The notes beneath the pieces are model-generated. The model was not told the DNA's origin, searched no databases, and was given only the letters and a program-made list of their open reading frames with translations. 64,000 nucleotides of DNA from a virus. The DNA lies in the IMG/VR virus record IMGVR_UViG_3300007513_001761, positions 1-64,000 of that record, one strand, 5' to 3'. Below are positions 6,216 to 17,500 of the stretch, piece after piece. A program made the translations under genes and the position numbers. Numbering within the stretch: position 1 is the first letter of the stretch; each line of letters begins with the position of its first letter.

Positions 6216-8825
6216 TTAATATTCGCTCATCAAATCATAAGTAATGTTTAAATCAATTTTCTTGCCTGTCTTGTTTGAGGTCAAGCGAATCTTAAAAGTT
6301 TTACCCCAAATCAAATCTTCCTTCGAACCAACAGACAAATTTTCCAATTGAGAGCCCGCATCTTGTGTATAATCTATTTCCGTGGTGTTCAATTCAATCT
6401 GGCTGTAATTTGGTCTTAATTGAACTAGTTTCTTAAAAGTTTTTGAGGGATTAATATAAATATCTTCAGACAATTCTGATTCATGTATAACATTAAAGAC
6501 GCTATATAAATAGCCGCCATCATCTACTAATTCTGCTTCGTAAATTATACTCAAATGTCCAGGAACATATTGTTCATTTAACACCCGAAAAAGATAATAA
6601 TATTTATGATTGGTCTTTATTCTATTCTCAAAAAACTCTACTGTGTAGGGATATTTTGAATCTGTCTCAATTAGATCAAGCGTGTCGATTAGATTATTAT
6701 CAAAATCGCTTATTGCTGTGGGTTTTTCGCTTAATCTATAAATTTCAATATAACGCGGTTCAGATACTGTTTGTTTTGGAAGCGAGGACCATTCCCATAA
6801 ATCGTTGGCATTCAAATAGTTTGTTTTGAAGTCTGAATCTTTTTCTGTAATGGGTGTGGGATAAGTTGCTTTTGTATCGAAAGCGCCGTCTCGTAGTTTA
6901 TACCCTATAGTTTGAGAACTGTCTAACACTTGATATGGGGATGTTGTCAACTGATTTGGGATATAATCGGTTATCTTAAAACTCTTCGAGAATAATGGGA
7001 TTTCGAGTATTTTAATCGATGGCTCATAATTTAAATAAAAATCAGCCAAATAGCCATAAGGCGACGACAAAGCGTGTGACTCGTCAGCCAATGAATTAAA
7101 AAGAGTCAGGAGGGTGCCCTCTTGATACAATTGATCTGTTCTTTCTTCATCATCAGAATACGGATCATAAAACTCAAGCCCAAACTGATCATCTGAGAGC
7201 CCTCCACATCCTAGATCTTTAGTTAAGCACAGGTCCGTCGTTCTATATTTATATCCCACCACCAACAAGTAAGAATAAATATTATAAGTGTATTGGGTGT
7301 CATATTTCACTTGAGTATCCCAGAAGTTTATCAGTTCCCTTTCTGAGTTCATAAACCAATAATTTTGAAGAGCGTCTTGGGTGCGTGCATCACCGGTAGG
7401 TGGGCCTCCAATCTTCTCCACTCGATAAGCTAATGTTTCCACATGCCCCTGGTTATTTCCATAAATATCACTTAACGACGTAATATCAAAATTGGCCGAG
7501 TTGCTCAAATAATTTATTGTATCGTGAAGAACGTTTATTGAACTGACGGTGTTGAAATATCTATAAGAACCGTTTCCCCCTTTTGCGGCCGAATTACGAG
7601 GTACATTATTCTCTCCGATAAAAATGCACTCAGGGGCTGAAGAACTGTAATTGTCTCTGCAATGCACTAAGAATGGGATATAATCTATACTTTTCACATT
7701 GGTAGTAGTTGTTGTGTTGACTTCAGACGGAGAGGATTTATCAAAATTGCCCGAAAGATAGGACCTATTGAAAGCAAACGAAGATGTAAGCGGAATCATG
7801 GTATCTACTTTTTCGCTAAACACCTCATAAAGAGTTTTGATAAATTTAGCAGAAAAATCATGCTCTATTATCGAAGTAGAAAAATCGGAAAATGGACCTA
7901 GAGGCATCTTTATCTTTGTACAATAAGGAAAATAAGATTGCATAGGGGTGATTTCTCTATTATCATAAAGAGTCTCTATTGCATGGCTGTCCATTAACAC
8001 ATTTTTAAATTTGCTTTGCATCCATCTTGAAGTAGACGAAGACAAAGGAAATTGAGAAATGGACGATGTTAGATACGAAGTATTCAAATGAATATAATCG
8101 CCAAAGGTGTCGGCGCGCCTAAGCTCGCCTATTTCAAAATCATTATCTGCCGGCAGTGCATGTGAATTAACATCAAAAAGGTCTTGTATAGTCGTATAGT
8201 TCCCTTCGCAGGTTACAGCGTTAAACAGTCTCGTATCATATAGTTCTATGGCCTCGTCAAAGCTATAAGCCGACATATCAGCTAAAATATATAAATTGGG
8301 TATTTCTAACTCAGATGAGACCATGTTAGTATAATTTTGATACTCGGAAAGATATCGATTATAATCATAGGTTATTTCCATTTGGTCTACACCGAGAGGA
8401 GATAATAAAGATGCCGAGAGCTTAGAATATGGAACCTCCAGTTGAGAATAGTGAGTTTCAAAAAGCTTTTCATTATAAATAGCGGGGTATGTGTAGTCTC
8501 CAAACGTTCCTCCTATAAATAAGGTTTTCCAAAACACATCACTTTTCACCTCATCGTTGTTTCCATAAACTCTGACCGGGAATTTCTTATTGGGAATCAT
8601 AGCTGTTGGATCCACTACTTCTACGTATGAAGAGTTATCTGCGCGCGAGGCTAACACATCAAAATAGCCCGTTGTTGGAGATGATATATCTAACTCTTCA
8701 AACACCAACGTACTCCCAAGAGAAGTACTAACACTTGTCCAACAACCACCTACAGCGCTTCGGAAGGAATCTGCGGAACCAGAGAAAGTTATAGGATCAA
8801 GAATTTGTAGTGTAACAGCCGTCAT
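6216..8825 (-). CDS. Large virion structural protein (869 aa)
   Basis: An 869-residue protein rich in Tyr, Ser, Asp and Asn with many predicted short strands, in the style of tail-fibre and baseplate proteins. Near residue 710 a segment (EIYRLSEKPTAISDF, then NHKYYYLFRVLNE) resembles a fibronectin type III-like module; that reading is tentative. No signal peptide, transmembrane segment or enzyme motif is seen. It sits in the uninterrupted run of virion genes, 11 bases downstream of the gene before it. The function is not recognised beyond being structural. Confidence 0.55.
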   Translation of the reverse strand: MTAVTLQILDPITFSGSADSFRSAVGGCWTSVSTSLGSTLVFEELDISSPTTGYFDVLASRADNSSYVEVVDPTAMIPNKKFPVRVYGNNDEVKSDVFWKTLFIGGTFGDYTYPAIYNEKLFETHYSQLEVPYSKLSASLLSPLGVDQMEITYDYNRYLSEYQNYTNMVSSELEIPNLYILADMSAYSFDEAIELYDTRLFNAVTCEGNYTTIQDLFDVNSHALPADNDFEIGELRRADTFGDYIHLNTSYLTSSISQFPLSSSTSRWMQSKFKNVLMDSHAIETLYDNREITPMQSYFPYCTKIKMPLGPFSDFSTSIIEHDFSAKFIKTLYEVFSEKVDTMIPLTSSFAFNRSYLSGNFDKSSPSEVNTTTTTNVKSIDYIPFLVHCRDNYSSSAPECIFIGENNVPRNSAAKGGNGSYRYFNTVSSINVLHDTINYLSNSANFDITSLSDIYGNNQGHVETLAYRVEKIGGPPTGDARTQDALQNYWFMNSERELINFWDTQVKYDTQYTYNIYSYLLVVGYKYRTTDLCLTKDLGCGGLSDDQFGLEFYDPYSDDEERTDQLYQEGTLLTLFNSLADESHALSSPYGYLADFYLNYEPSIKILEIPLFSKSFKITDYIPNQLTTSPYQVLDSSQTIGYKLRDGAFDTKATYPTPITEKDSDFKTNYLNANDLWEWSSLPKQTVSEPRYIEIYRLSEKPTAISDFDNNLIDTLDLIETDSKYPYTVEFFENRIKTNHKYYYLFRVLNEQYVPGHLSIIYEAELVDDGGYLYSVFNVIHESELSEDIYINPSKTFKKLVQLRPNYSQIELNTTEIDYTQDAGSQLENLSVGSKEDLIWGKTFKIRLTSNKTGKKIDLNITYDLMSEY

Positions 8826-8836
8826 ATGTAAATCCT

Positions 8837-9514
8837 TTAATAGCCATCGCTAGGAGCCGTTGGGGCGCCCAAACTGCTATCAGTGGTAATTTTAGAAGAA
8901 ACAGTCAAAGATTCTTGAGAAACTTCTTCAGCAGAAAAAGCGGTAATGTTTTCTAAATCGATCACAGGGGCCAAAGATTTCTTAAAATTAAGAGTATTTG
9001 CGCGCTCGATAATTTGGTTTTCTAATTCTTCTACCATCTCTAATATTTTTTCATCGTAAATAGTTTTAAACTCGTCGATATCGGTAATGCCATGAGGATT
9101 GTATTTTTCTTTAAATCCTGTTTTTTCGTTTGTCGAATAGCCCGTGATATCGCCGCTCCAGTAAACATCATCATCTGTGGTAGGGCCCGGAGAATCATAA
9201 TAGGGGCGATTCACGTCATCCGTTTCTCGGAAGCCCAAGGTATTATACATGACCCAATACGAACCATCTGCCGAACAGTCCTCACAGTATATGTATGCCT
9301 GCGCAAACGTGATAGAGGTACTGTCGAATTGTTGGGCATATGCGTCCAGTTCAGCGTAGGAATCGTTAAGCGAATGCCAGTACAATTCTAGCCCATCGCC
9401 AGAAATAAGTCCTTGGCTGTCGAGCGACACTGTCGGACTCATATAGCCGATATTGCTTAACCAACTAGTTTCACCTTCTTCAATGCGTCCTTCCCAATTC
9501 CAAGTTGTTGTCAT
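8837..9514 (-). CDS. Virion-block protein (225 aa), unknown
   Basis: A 225-residue acidic protein, unrecognised. Its N-terminal half is rich in Trp, Tyr, Ser and Asp, with a Cys-x2-Cys pair (YCEDCSADG). The second half contains a helical, possibly coiled-coil stretch (about residues 145-180) and a Ser/Thr-rich tail ending in APTAPSDGY. SD GAGGAG lies about 8 bases before the ATG. A TATTTACTA box 24 bases upstream suggests a late start here. Position alone supports a virion or assembly role. Confidence 0.5.
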   Translation of the reverse strand: MTTTWNWEGRIEEGETSWLSNIGYMSPTVSLDSQGLISGDGLELYWHSLNDSYAELDAYAQQFDSTSITFAQAYIYCEDCSADGSYWVMYNTLGFRETDDVNRPYYDSPGPTTDDDVYWSGDITGYSTNEKTGFKEKYNPHGITDIDEFKTIYDEKILEMVEELENQIIERANTLNFKKSLAPVIDLENITAFSAEEVSQESLTVSSKITTDSSLGAPTAPSDGY

Positions 9515-9529
9515 TTTATATTCTCCTCA

Positions 9530-9538
9530 TAGTAAATA
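9530..9538 (-). promoter_or_regulatory. Late-promoter-like box (TATTTACTA)
   Basis: Minus-strand TATTTACTA (9538-9530) begins 24 bases before the ATG at 9514 and is followed directly by the GAGGAG ribosome site. It is a weaker match to the TATTTATAG box seen before other virion genes but keeps the same spacing. Confidence 0.3.
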
Positions 9539-9540
9539 TG

Positions 9541-10278
9541 TTAATATTTAAATGCTGCACCAGCTATCTGATTTTGGTGCATGTTGAGTCCAGCCAAGGC
9601 TCCCCCTAATAGTTTTTTCGCCGTAGAGGGTTCTTCTTTTCGCTGGGTGTCGTCTCTTTTGGCTTGCGTCTGTTGATCGGGTGCAGGATCCAAATTATAA
9701 AAAGCGTCCTCAGTGCAAGGAAACTTATCCGTAGCAGGGATCTTCTCTTTTTTAAGATTTTTAATGTCGCGATCTTTTAGATTGGGGTTGCTCACCACTT
9801 CCACATCTGTTTGACTTTCTCTTAAGTCGTAGTCTGCCGAAGACAAATCAGAAGAAACAGGCTCCACGGCGATATTCAAAGCGCCCATTAAATTAGTAGC
9901 TTGCATAACCACATCGGAGTAGTCTTCGTTTTGGGTTACTAATCCCTCTTGCTGAAGCTTTTCAACCCCCTTGAGTATATTATAGTCTGCCGAGCCGCGC
10001 GTCACAGTCTGCCCCTTAACGGTGGCTCGTGTGGATTGTGCTCTGTTTTCGGGAGGAGGAGCAACTTTCACGCGCCAGCGATTCAGTTGTTGTGTCCCGG
10101 TCGTGGTAGGAGTGACTGTAAGTCCTTGTTGTTCAACCACACTTTGGCTTGCTGCGGTAATGTCTGAATCCATTGGAGCAGATGCCAAATTTTGATTGGA
10201 TGAGCCGTTAGTTTGCGACTGGCCGTTTCCCTGAGTTTGTTGACTATAGTCTTCCTCCGTCGCTTTTTTATCTGCCAT
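9541..10278 (-). CDS. Low-complexity virion-block protein (245 aa)
   Basis: A 245-residue protein with a Gln/Asn/Ser/Thr-rich, probably disordered N-terminal third, a charged middle, and a C-terminus with a glycine/alanine-rich hydrophobic stretch (GGALAGLNMHQNQIAGAAFKY). No known domain is recognised. The disordered start and compact tail suggest a linker or assembly protein within the virion rather than an enzyme. It is 21 bases downstream of the 1091-residue gene and in the same transcript direction. Confidence 0.5.
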   Translation of the reverse strand: MADKKATEEDYSQQTQGNGQSQTNGSSNQNLASAPMDSDITAASQSVVEQQGLTVTPTTTGTQQLNRWRVKVAPPPENRAQSTRATVKGQTVTRGSADYNILKGVEKLQQEGLVTQNEDYSDVVMQATNLMGALNIAVEPVSSDLSSADYDLRESQTDVEVVSNPNLKDRDIKNLKKEKIPATDKFPCTEDAFYNLDPAPDQQTQAKRDDTQRKEEPSTAKKLLGGALAGLNMHQNQIAGAAFKY

Positions 10279-10299
10279 TTTTCATTTCTCCCATAATTT

Positions 10300-13200
10300 T
10301 TAGGTTAGCTGAGCGTAGTATGTTATCTTCCAATAAGACGCGTTTTCTACATCGAAAAAAAATGTCCCACCAGTAAAAGGGGACTGGCCTTCCGTGCCCT
10401 CGGGTGCCATTTCGGAAAAAGCGCACTCATTAAAATAGAACGCATGATTAATTGTATCATATGACCACAATCCCACATCTCCGCCGGGGTCGTCGGCGTT
10501 GTCGCCTAGGTCGCTACTGAGGAGACAATCTTCAAAGTCAGCGGTCAGAAACCCGGCGCTTATTAGTGAGCTATATGCAGGAACATCTTCAAACCCGCCG
10601 GAATCGACACACACACCATAGGAACTACATGCATAATAACTCACCTCTGGATATCCGTCCGGGACATAAGCCAAATAAAGAGGATAACATGCATAGGTCT
10701 GCTTAACGCCCCAAACAGATAGTGGTTCTGCTGTCGGCGTCGAGGACCAGTTTTCGCAATCATCTATATTGGCATAATGAACCCTATAATCGTCTAATTG
10801 ACCTTTACACCCTGAACATAGTTCATTGGATGCATCGGTTGCATCAGCTATCCAGCCGGCGGTACCAGAGGAAGCGTAAGCAAAGCCGGTCCAATCCTCA
10901 TAGGCGTTGCTTTCGCCGGCCCAGGCCACAACATCAGATAATCGAATATATTGAGTCACACGCAGCCCGTTGCGGTCTTCGTCCCATTCTACGTTAATAG
11001 ATAAATCATCCTCTGCTGCAGCTATGGCGTCGGATACATCTACGTCTGGATCGGTCATCAACGCATCCGCCACTTCAACTGTAAATTCATCAGAGACATA
11101 GGGATCCGGCATTGTCGCGGGTGCAGACTGTACTGCGTAAGCGAATTTTTCGGGTGTGCTTAGGCTACCGTCCCACATGGTTATTAAATCCATGTAATAA
11201 CCCACATTCGTTGCTGTGCCACTTGATACATAATTGGTGGTGTAAAAATCGTTCATTAGTTCATAAAAATTTTGAGTTTCTGTTAGTGTGCCATTGTAGG
11301 GGTTGATATTCTCTGCATATACCCAAGCGTCTTCGAGCCCTAGAGTCTTGTCCCCATCGTAGGAATTCAATAACAAGTCTTTGTGCATAACATACAAAAT
11401 GGGACCAGCAACCCATGGAGGGGGTGTTCCGGCGGCTGCATACATAGCAGTTACTTGCTCCGCAAAAAAAGTATTAAATTCGTTGCTAATTTCGTTAAAC
11501 GAACATATGCTATTGGCCAAATCTAAATATTCTTTCAGAAGATCCAATGTTTCTTTATAGCTGTCAATAAACACTTTCATAATTTCGGCAGTGTAATCAG
11601 CCATCCACACCTCCGCAGAATAGTCAGTCATTCGGCAGCGCTCGATTTCTGTGGTGGGGTAGTTGTCATAGCCCGCAAAGTCTTCGAAAACAAAAGTCAT
11701 AAGTCTATAATTTTCCTTTTCTTCATTCCAAGAGGTACCTTCAAAATCCAAAGACATATTTCTCACTGTCATAATTGGACCATAAGCCAATTGTCCGTAG
11801 CCTGGACCGTAGTCCATAGGGGGTGATGTATATGCTGTACTTAGCAAAGCAGACGAACCAGCTTCAGTGCCAAATTTTACAAAGTCTCCTGTGTCAGGGT
11901 TGTTGCCATAAGCATCAGCAGTGTTCCCTATCAGAGTAATGCCGCAAAAATCAGTGAGAGGGTATAAAAAATCGGCGGCTTCGAGGGAGGTCGTGAGCAC
12001 ATACCCGTTTTCTCCATAGTCCGGAATGCCATCTTCAGAACTATACGAATCTTCCCAGCGCGCGATGTGGGCGGATGAGACCACGAAAAGCGAATATGGC
12101 ACATCTATATCCAACCACAAATTTAACTTTCCTACGTCGGTAATCAAAGCCGATAGCTGAGAATTCTTGTATAAAGATTTTTCATAGTCAAAAAACCAAT
12201 AACCATAACTTGCAGCAGTTCCCATTCCCGCCACATCTTCATTGTCTTCTTGATCGACCTCTATAGAAAAATACCAATTCGGATAGATGTAATAGGAATG
12301 ATCGTTTTCACTATCGCCATACCATAAATAATTTTCAGACATTTCCCAAGAATCATAGCTTCTTGTCCTAACATCGCGCAATTTAGCGTTTCGAATAATT
12401 TCAAACTTTAATTTATCTCCCTCTTCGATTCTTTTATTAAGAGTAGAAAGCCTTTTTTTGTATCTAGCATAAAATCGTCCTGTTTTAGTAGCTGAAGATT
12501 TGCTAGGGAATACGCTTTTAAGATTGTTTAGCTCCGGGATGAGGTTTGTTCTTTCTCCATATTCTTCTAAAATATATGATATATTGTTGAGAGTTCTTTT
12601 AAGAACTCTATCGGTGGCGGCATCTTCTTCGAACTCTTCTATAAGTTCTTTAAAATAGTCTACTGCTTGCTTGTGAGTAACGTTTTTAATTTTATAATAA
12701 GGTGATTGAATCGATTGAAAGGGGACTTGCTCATAAATAGCACCCTCGCTATCGAAAAATTCTACCTGTCGAGGGGCTGGGATTGCGTCAAAAGGAAACA
12801 GATCTCCGCTTGCAATATCTCCATAAGCAGTAGAGTGCGACAAACCATCAAACACTGCTTGATAGGAGATATCACTCACTTGTGCTTTCAAAAGCGACAA
12901 ATTCTGCAATTCCATATCGAGAACATCGTTGCCAAACACAGAAGTAAGAGGGGCCGCTGGCTCCCAATCCATTAGAGAACTAAAAGCGCCCACATAAAGA
13001 CCCATCGGATCGCTATAAGAACCTTCTCTGCCCTCTTCATATGAAAAATATAGCCACAGTCCCGCAATTTCTGATTTCTCCGCAATGCTGACATCTGCGT
13101 TTTGTCCCAATTCCATCCTATAAGAATACCGGAATTCCCATACTCGATTTCCTTTCGCATCATATAAACTATCATCCGTCAAATATTTATAGACCACCTC

Positions 13201-13575
13201 ACCATCAGCATCAACAGCTTTTTGAAAAACACCATGTAGTTGGGCATAAAAGTCTCCGAACTCCAAAGGAGGTAGATCTTCATATTCTCCTTCTGGGAAA
13301 ACCCATGTGCCTAACTTCGCGTGCTCGAAAATGTTTACTTTTTTATCGACTATATTTTGAAAACGATTCGGATCTACAGTAGCATAAAAATAAAAATTTA
13401 CTTTTCCGTCTAAATCTGAGATCATTGAGTCAACATCTTGATCCTCGTCAACATTTATAAAAATCGACAAATTGATCGTAATCGAAGAATCATCAATATC
13501 TACTGTACGAATATATGGGGCCGGCAAATAAGTACCGAAATTGCTGACAAGGTCTCCCTTAAGAATTACTGACAT
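10300..13575 (-). CDS. Large virion structural protein (1091 aa)
   Basis: A 1091-residue, strongly acidic, Tyr- and Trp-rich protein. A lysine/glutamate helical segment around residues 300-400 (ELIEEFEEDAATDRVLKR and following) may form a coiled coil. The C-terminal third contains several cysteines, including ELCSGC and repeated Tyr-Ala-Cys pairs, unusual for a cytoplasmic structural protein. No enzymatic motif is recognised. It overlaps the upstream gene by 10 bases, so the two are translationally coupled. Probably a tail or baseplate protein, perhaps a fibre; this rests on size, composition and position. Confidence 0.55.
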   Translation of the reverse strand: MSVILKGDLVSNFGTYLPAPYIRTVDIDDSSITINLSIFINVDEDQDVDSMISDLDGKVNFYFYATVDPNRFQNIVDKKVNIFEHAKLGTWVFPEGEYEDLPPLEFGDFYAQLHGVFQKAVDADGEVVYKYLTDDSLYDAKGNRVWEFRYSYRMELGQNADVSIAEKSEIAGLWLYFSYEEGREGSYSDPMGLYVGAFSSLMDWEPAAPLTSVFGNDVLDMELQNLSLLKAQVSDISYQAVFDGLSHSTAYGDIASGDLFPFDAIPAPRQVEFFDSEGAIYEQVPFQSIQSPYYKIKNVTHKQAVDYFKELIEEFEEDAATDRVLKRTLNNISYILEEYGERTNLIPELNNLKSVFPSKSSATKTGRFYARYKKRLSTLNKRIEEGDKLKFEIIRNAKLRDVRTRSYDSWEMSENYLWYGDSENDHSYYIYPNWYFSIEVDQEDNEDVAGMGTAASYGYWFFDYEKSLYKNSQLSALITDVGKLNLWLDIDVPYSLFVVSSAHIARWEDSYSSEDGIPDYGENGYVLTTSLEAADFLYPLTDFCGITLIGNTADAYGNNPDTGDFVKFGTEAGSSALLSTAYTSPPMDYGPGYGQLAYGPIMTVRNMSLDFEGTSWNEEKENYRLMTFVFEDFAGYDNYPTTEIERCRMTDYSAEVWMADYTAEIMKVFIDSYKETLDLLKEYLDLANSICSFNEISNEFNTFFAEQVTAMYAAAGTPPPWVAGPILYVMHKDLLLNSYDGDKTLGLEDAWVYAENINPYNGTLTETQNFYELMNDFYTTNYVSSGTATNVGYYMDLITMWDGSLSTPEKFAYAVQSAPATMPDPYVSDEFTVEVADALMTDPDVDVSDAIAAAEDDLSINVEWDEDRNGLRVTQYIRLSDVVAWAGESNAYEDWTGFAYASSGTAGWIADATDASNELCSGCKGQLDDYRVHYANIDDCENWSSTPTAEPLSVWGVKQTYACYPLYLAYVPDGYPEVSYYACSSYGVCVDSGGFEDVPAYSSLISAGFLTADFEDCLLSSDLGDNADDPGGDVGLWSYDTINHAFYFNECAFSEMAPEGTEGQSPFTGGTFFFDVENASYWKITYYAQLT

Positions 13576-14561
13576 ATTTCTGGCTCCGTCGTTGATCCGT
13601 AAATATCATAAAAATATTCATCATCACCCTCTTCTGTGCAATCGAAATCTAAATCAATATAATAGGACTCTTTATTAAACTGGTGGGCGCCGCGACAAGC
13701 AACTTCACGATCTACCTCTGTATCTACTAAAACATCAAAATAGTATTCCACGCTTCCTGTCGTATATTCCTCTTCTGGAACATTTACCTTTCTTTCGCTT
13801 AGCATCATCCCATTCTCAATTTGGGGAATGTCTTTTTTAAAATATTTTCGAAGGAGTTGGGTTGTAACAACATCATTTAACGAACCAGTCAAAACTTCAA
13901 ATACTTCCACACTGAAGTTCTCGGTCAATAGTTCGGTATTAACTTCTTCCAAATAAAACACGGGATCTTCTGTAAGCAATTCTATAGATTTTTGATCAAA
14001 GAAAGTAGCGGTGGTGCCTCCTATAGAGCGCGCATCCTCTGGGTTGTAATTAAAAGTGGGGTCTACTATTTTTTTACGGTAGGTAGATTGTATGTTAATT
14101 TGAGGAACATTAGAGTTGTTAACTTCATCCTTTTCCTGCGAGGAAGAAATTCGGCTTTGTAAGGCGGCCAATTTCCAGGCCGGGGTGGTCTGGGTTTCGC
14201 CAGTCATTTTGGCATCCCCAAGCGCAGCGTCATAGCGGTAAAGATCTTTTTCGGGGCTTTGTTGTGACAGGTCAGGATTATCATCTAAAAAGTTAAGAGT
14301 GGTAACTACCGAAGAATTTATTTTTCTCTCAAGGTCTTCAAACAAAACTATTCCTTCGAGATATTGGGTTTCGTTTTTTATTCTATTATAGATTTCGTTT
14401 TGGTTTTCATACCTATTTGCATATTGAGCGTCATATAAAACATTATCATCAAAAAAAGCATAGTAAGTGGGCTTAAATTTTCCTGTGGCGAGCGTATAAG
14501 CTCCATAAGGAGTTAATTTAAGATCAAATACTTGTTCCTTTTTGTTAATAAATTTTGCCAT
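13566..14561 (-). CDS. Virion structural protein, head-module paralogue
   Basis: A 331-residue protein opening with MAKFINKKEQVFDLKLTPYG, then ATGKFKPTYYAFFDDNVLY. This head module is shared with the 338-residue protein encoded at 5164-6180. The remainder is acidic, and near residue 180-200 it carries NPEDARSIGGTTATFFDQ. No catalytic motif is seen. It lies between the 3232-residue giant gene and the 1091-residue gene and overlaps the latter by 10 bases. A baseplate connector role is plausible but unproven. Confidence 0.6.
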   Translation of the reverse strand: MAKFINKKEQVFDLKLTPYGAYTLATGKFKPTYYAFFDDNVLYDAQYANRYENQNEIYNRIKNETQYLEGIVLFEDLERKINSSVVTTLNFLDDNPDLSQQSPEKDLYRYDAALGDAKMTGETQTTPAWKLAALQSRISSSQEKDEVNNSNVPQINIQSTYRKKIVDPTFNYNPEDARSIGGTTATFFDQKSIELLTEDPVFYLEEVNTELLTENFSVEVFEVLTGSLNDVVTTQLLRKYFKKDIPQIENGMMLSERKVNVPEEEYTTGSVEYYFDVLVDTEVDREVACRGAHQFNKESYYIDLDFDCTEEGDDEYFYDIYGSTTEPEICQ

Positions 14562-14577
14562 GGCAACTCCTTAGTTC

Positions 14578-17500
14578 TTATTTTTTAGGCTTCTTTCCGT
14601 TTCTACTGCGCTTGCCTCGTCGCGAAGAACCCTTCCGGGAAGACTCTTTCGATTCTTTTGGCGTCTTGTCCTCATCGCAGGGTCGGCCGCCCATGCGGCC
14701 ACCAGGATCGTGGACATAAAGATTCGTTCCAGGCACCCGAACTAGACCACCAGTTCGATTTTCTTTTTCTTTCTGAGCGTTCATCTTGTCTACCGCACTA
14801 GCATCTTCATCGTTCAACACTTGATCAATATAATCATCCATGGTGGGATCTTTTCCGTATAATACATCAGCATCAAATTTAATCAATTCTACAATGGATA
14901 AATAGTCATATGGCCAATTAAACTGAATGTTGTATCCCGCCTCTTGCTCCTCAATAGTGGGGGCTTGCGCTTCTGGTTTTCTGTCGTTTTTGGAGTTGTT
15001 GCCTCCTGTCGGCCGGCCTGTACGAGAATCAACGGCAGCGGTACCTGTTGACTTGTTGGGACTCAGAGATTTAGTAGACTTGGCTGCTTGCTCTGGAATC
15101 TGGTCTTCGTATCTTGCGAAAGATTTCTGCTTAACTTTGAAAACCATCCATCTAAGATTCTTATTGTTCATGATATCATCAGCCGCCAACAATTCATTAT
15201 CTATTAAATCGTGTGCTGTTGATTGTACATTAAATTTAATTTTTTTGTAGTCTCTCGGGGCCAAGTTTTGCCAGATATAAGATAAATCATCCCTATCTAA
15301 AGTGTATTCGAACTCAAAAAGATACATCACACACGGGCTGATATCCGCATTGCTTAAAAAGTCAAATTGAGGGGGTAGTACATATCGTTGCATTTTTTGA
15401 ACTAGTTTTCTAATAGATTCTCCCGCAGATTCATACGAATCCCCGTCTGCTGTCCCCACAGACTCTTGAAAACATGCCTCTATACGTTGGCGAGGAATAG
15501 AAAACAATACCTTTCGCTTTGAAGCTTGAGTCCCTGTAATATTTTGTCCGGTGCTAGAGGCAGTCTCCAGCACATAAGGAACAGCCACCACCGCTTCTCG
15601 TAAAGTACGTTGTTGTGCTATTTCTCCTAGCCTCACTTTGCGGTTTTCTGCGCTAAACCCTATAACGTCGTTAAATGATTTTACTTTGCGGTGCAGTTGT
15701 GCGGCTCCTGCTAATGAATTATCATTATAAGCGGATGCTGTTTGGACCACATCGTAATGGTATCGCAACCAATCTTTGGGAATGTCTTCAATCTGTAGGA
15801 AAACGCCGATATCGGGCTTTTCTGGAATTGAGCCGAATTGATGCCACATTCCACGAGGCACAGATGTAGAAGCAAAAGAAGGAAGGGTTACTGTGTTTTC
15901 GGCGGGACTAATAGGACGCACTCCCATGTTGTTGAAATTAAGCATAGGGGTTTCCCATTTCGGTTGAATAATCCACCTCATTCCCATTGTTTCGTTTGTT
16001 GTTTCTTTATAGCCAGTTGTGGCATTTGTTGTTTCTTTATATATCCTCTCAACACCCAGATAATTTATACTAGCACTGAGTTGCATCGCATTGTCGTTAA
16101 CATTTTTTCCTTCATATATCAAATCACCACACCCAACAATAGAGCCACTAAAAGTGGGGATTAATTGAGTGCCTTTGAGATCGCCGGCAGACGCGGGATG
16201 GACGGGTCCAGGGTCGGCGCGCCAGCATACGGTTTGTGTTTCTGCCAGGATTCTTTCCAAATCATAAGAGACGGAGGCGGTCGGCCTAAAGATCAAATCA
16301 ATCCATGCTTCTCCGTTGTAATAAGGAGGAGTATAAGCCCAGTTAAACCCTGCCATAGAATCCACTGGATTAGAAGCCGTCACAACAGAGGATGTAATCC
16401 CCAATGAACCAGTGGGTCTTCCCGCTACTGGTGGACCGAAAGCTGTTGGGCGGCTATACATTGTAAAAGTTTCTCGATAATTTGTATTTTGTCGAGGATC
16501 TTGTGGAAGCGGGTAAGATGTTTTATTTTGTACTCTCCCGTTTCTAATCTGTTTCCCGCCCCAAGTGGAATAAAAAGTATTGTTACCAGACGCACCCGAT
16601 TCATGTTGATATGTGCGGGCGCCCTTCATTGACCTTCCTATTTTTATACGAGACATTGCGACAAAGCCGGCAGGGAAAGTCTGATCCCCAACTACAATCT
16701 CAGATTCCATTTTACTAAACGTTCCATTTTTCAAGAAAAGATTACCCACTTCTCCAAAAAAGTTGGAAGCCATCATTGTGTAAATAGAGTCAACACCCAC
16801 CGCATTAAAAGAAGCCGTAAGTCCTGCACCAAACGGATCGTTAAGTGAAGAAGAAGGATCTGATTCGAGATCATAAAAGCTATAGCCATTTATATATTTT
16901 TCAGGCTCAATAATTGCCTCAAAGGGAATCCGCTCGAAATAAGATCCTCCCAAATATCCAGTTTCGGGCGTCATTACTGCCCCGTCGTTATTGGTCAACA
17001 TCCAGTTCGGCAGTGCATCGCCGCTAGAGGCGGTAGACCATCGGGAGGGTGTGCCGGCCCACGATCCTTCTCCAAAAGAAGCTGTTCTAATACGCGTGGA
17101 ATCTGTCACAGTGGGGAAGTCTACTGCCAAGCCCGACTTAATCGAGTTATATAAAATACCGGGCGAAAACATAGTTTGCATAAGAGAACGAATGGAACCG
17201 TCCGCATCTCGAAGGATATCAGTGTTACCAGCCACGGTTGTTGTTTGGGCTGCAATTCCTTTTCCATATGATCTGGAAAATTGAGTTACGAGATCTAAAG
17301 TTCTTTGTGCAGGATAGAAACCTTTATATGGATTAAAACGGATCGATGCGCTGCACACCAGTCTAATTTGTTTGGCTTTAAGTCCGCTCAACTCTTTTAC
17401 TTCTGCAAATGAACGCATAAAGTCCGAATTGGAATAATCTTTATAAAAGGACGCAGTCGCGCTAGTAACAGAAGTACCCCCAATTTGAAAAATATCGTCA

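Noticed and set aside
13181-13195. Minus-strand TATAAATA-like sequence within the 1091-residue gene
   Set aside because: It lies inside coding sequence with no downstream start at promoter distance; in AT-rich DNA such 8-mers occur by chance.
14927-15250. Plus-strand open frame of 107 codons inside the giant gene
   Set aside because: It lies opposite a continuous 3232-codon minus-strand gene, lacks a ribosome site and has no recognisable protein. The same holds for other plus-strand frames such as 23602-23994, 28752-29198, 31119-31466 and 47667-48062.
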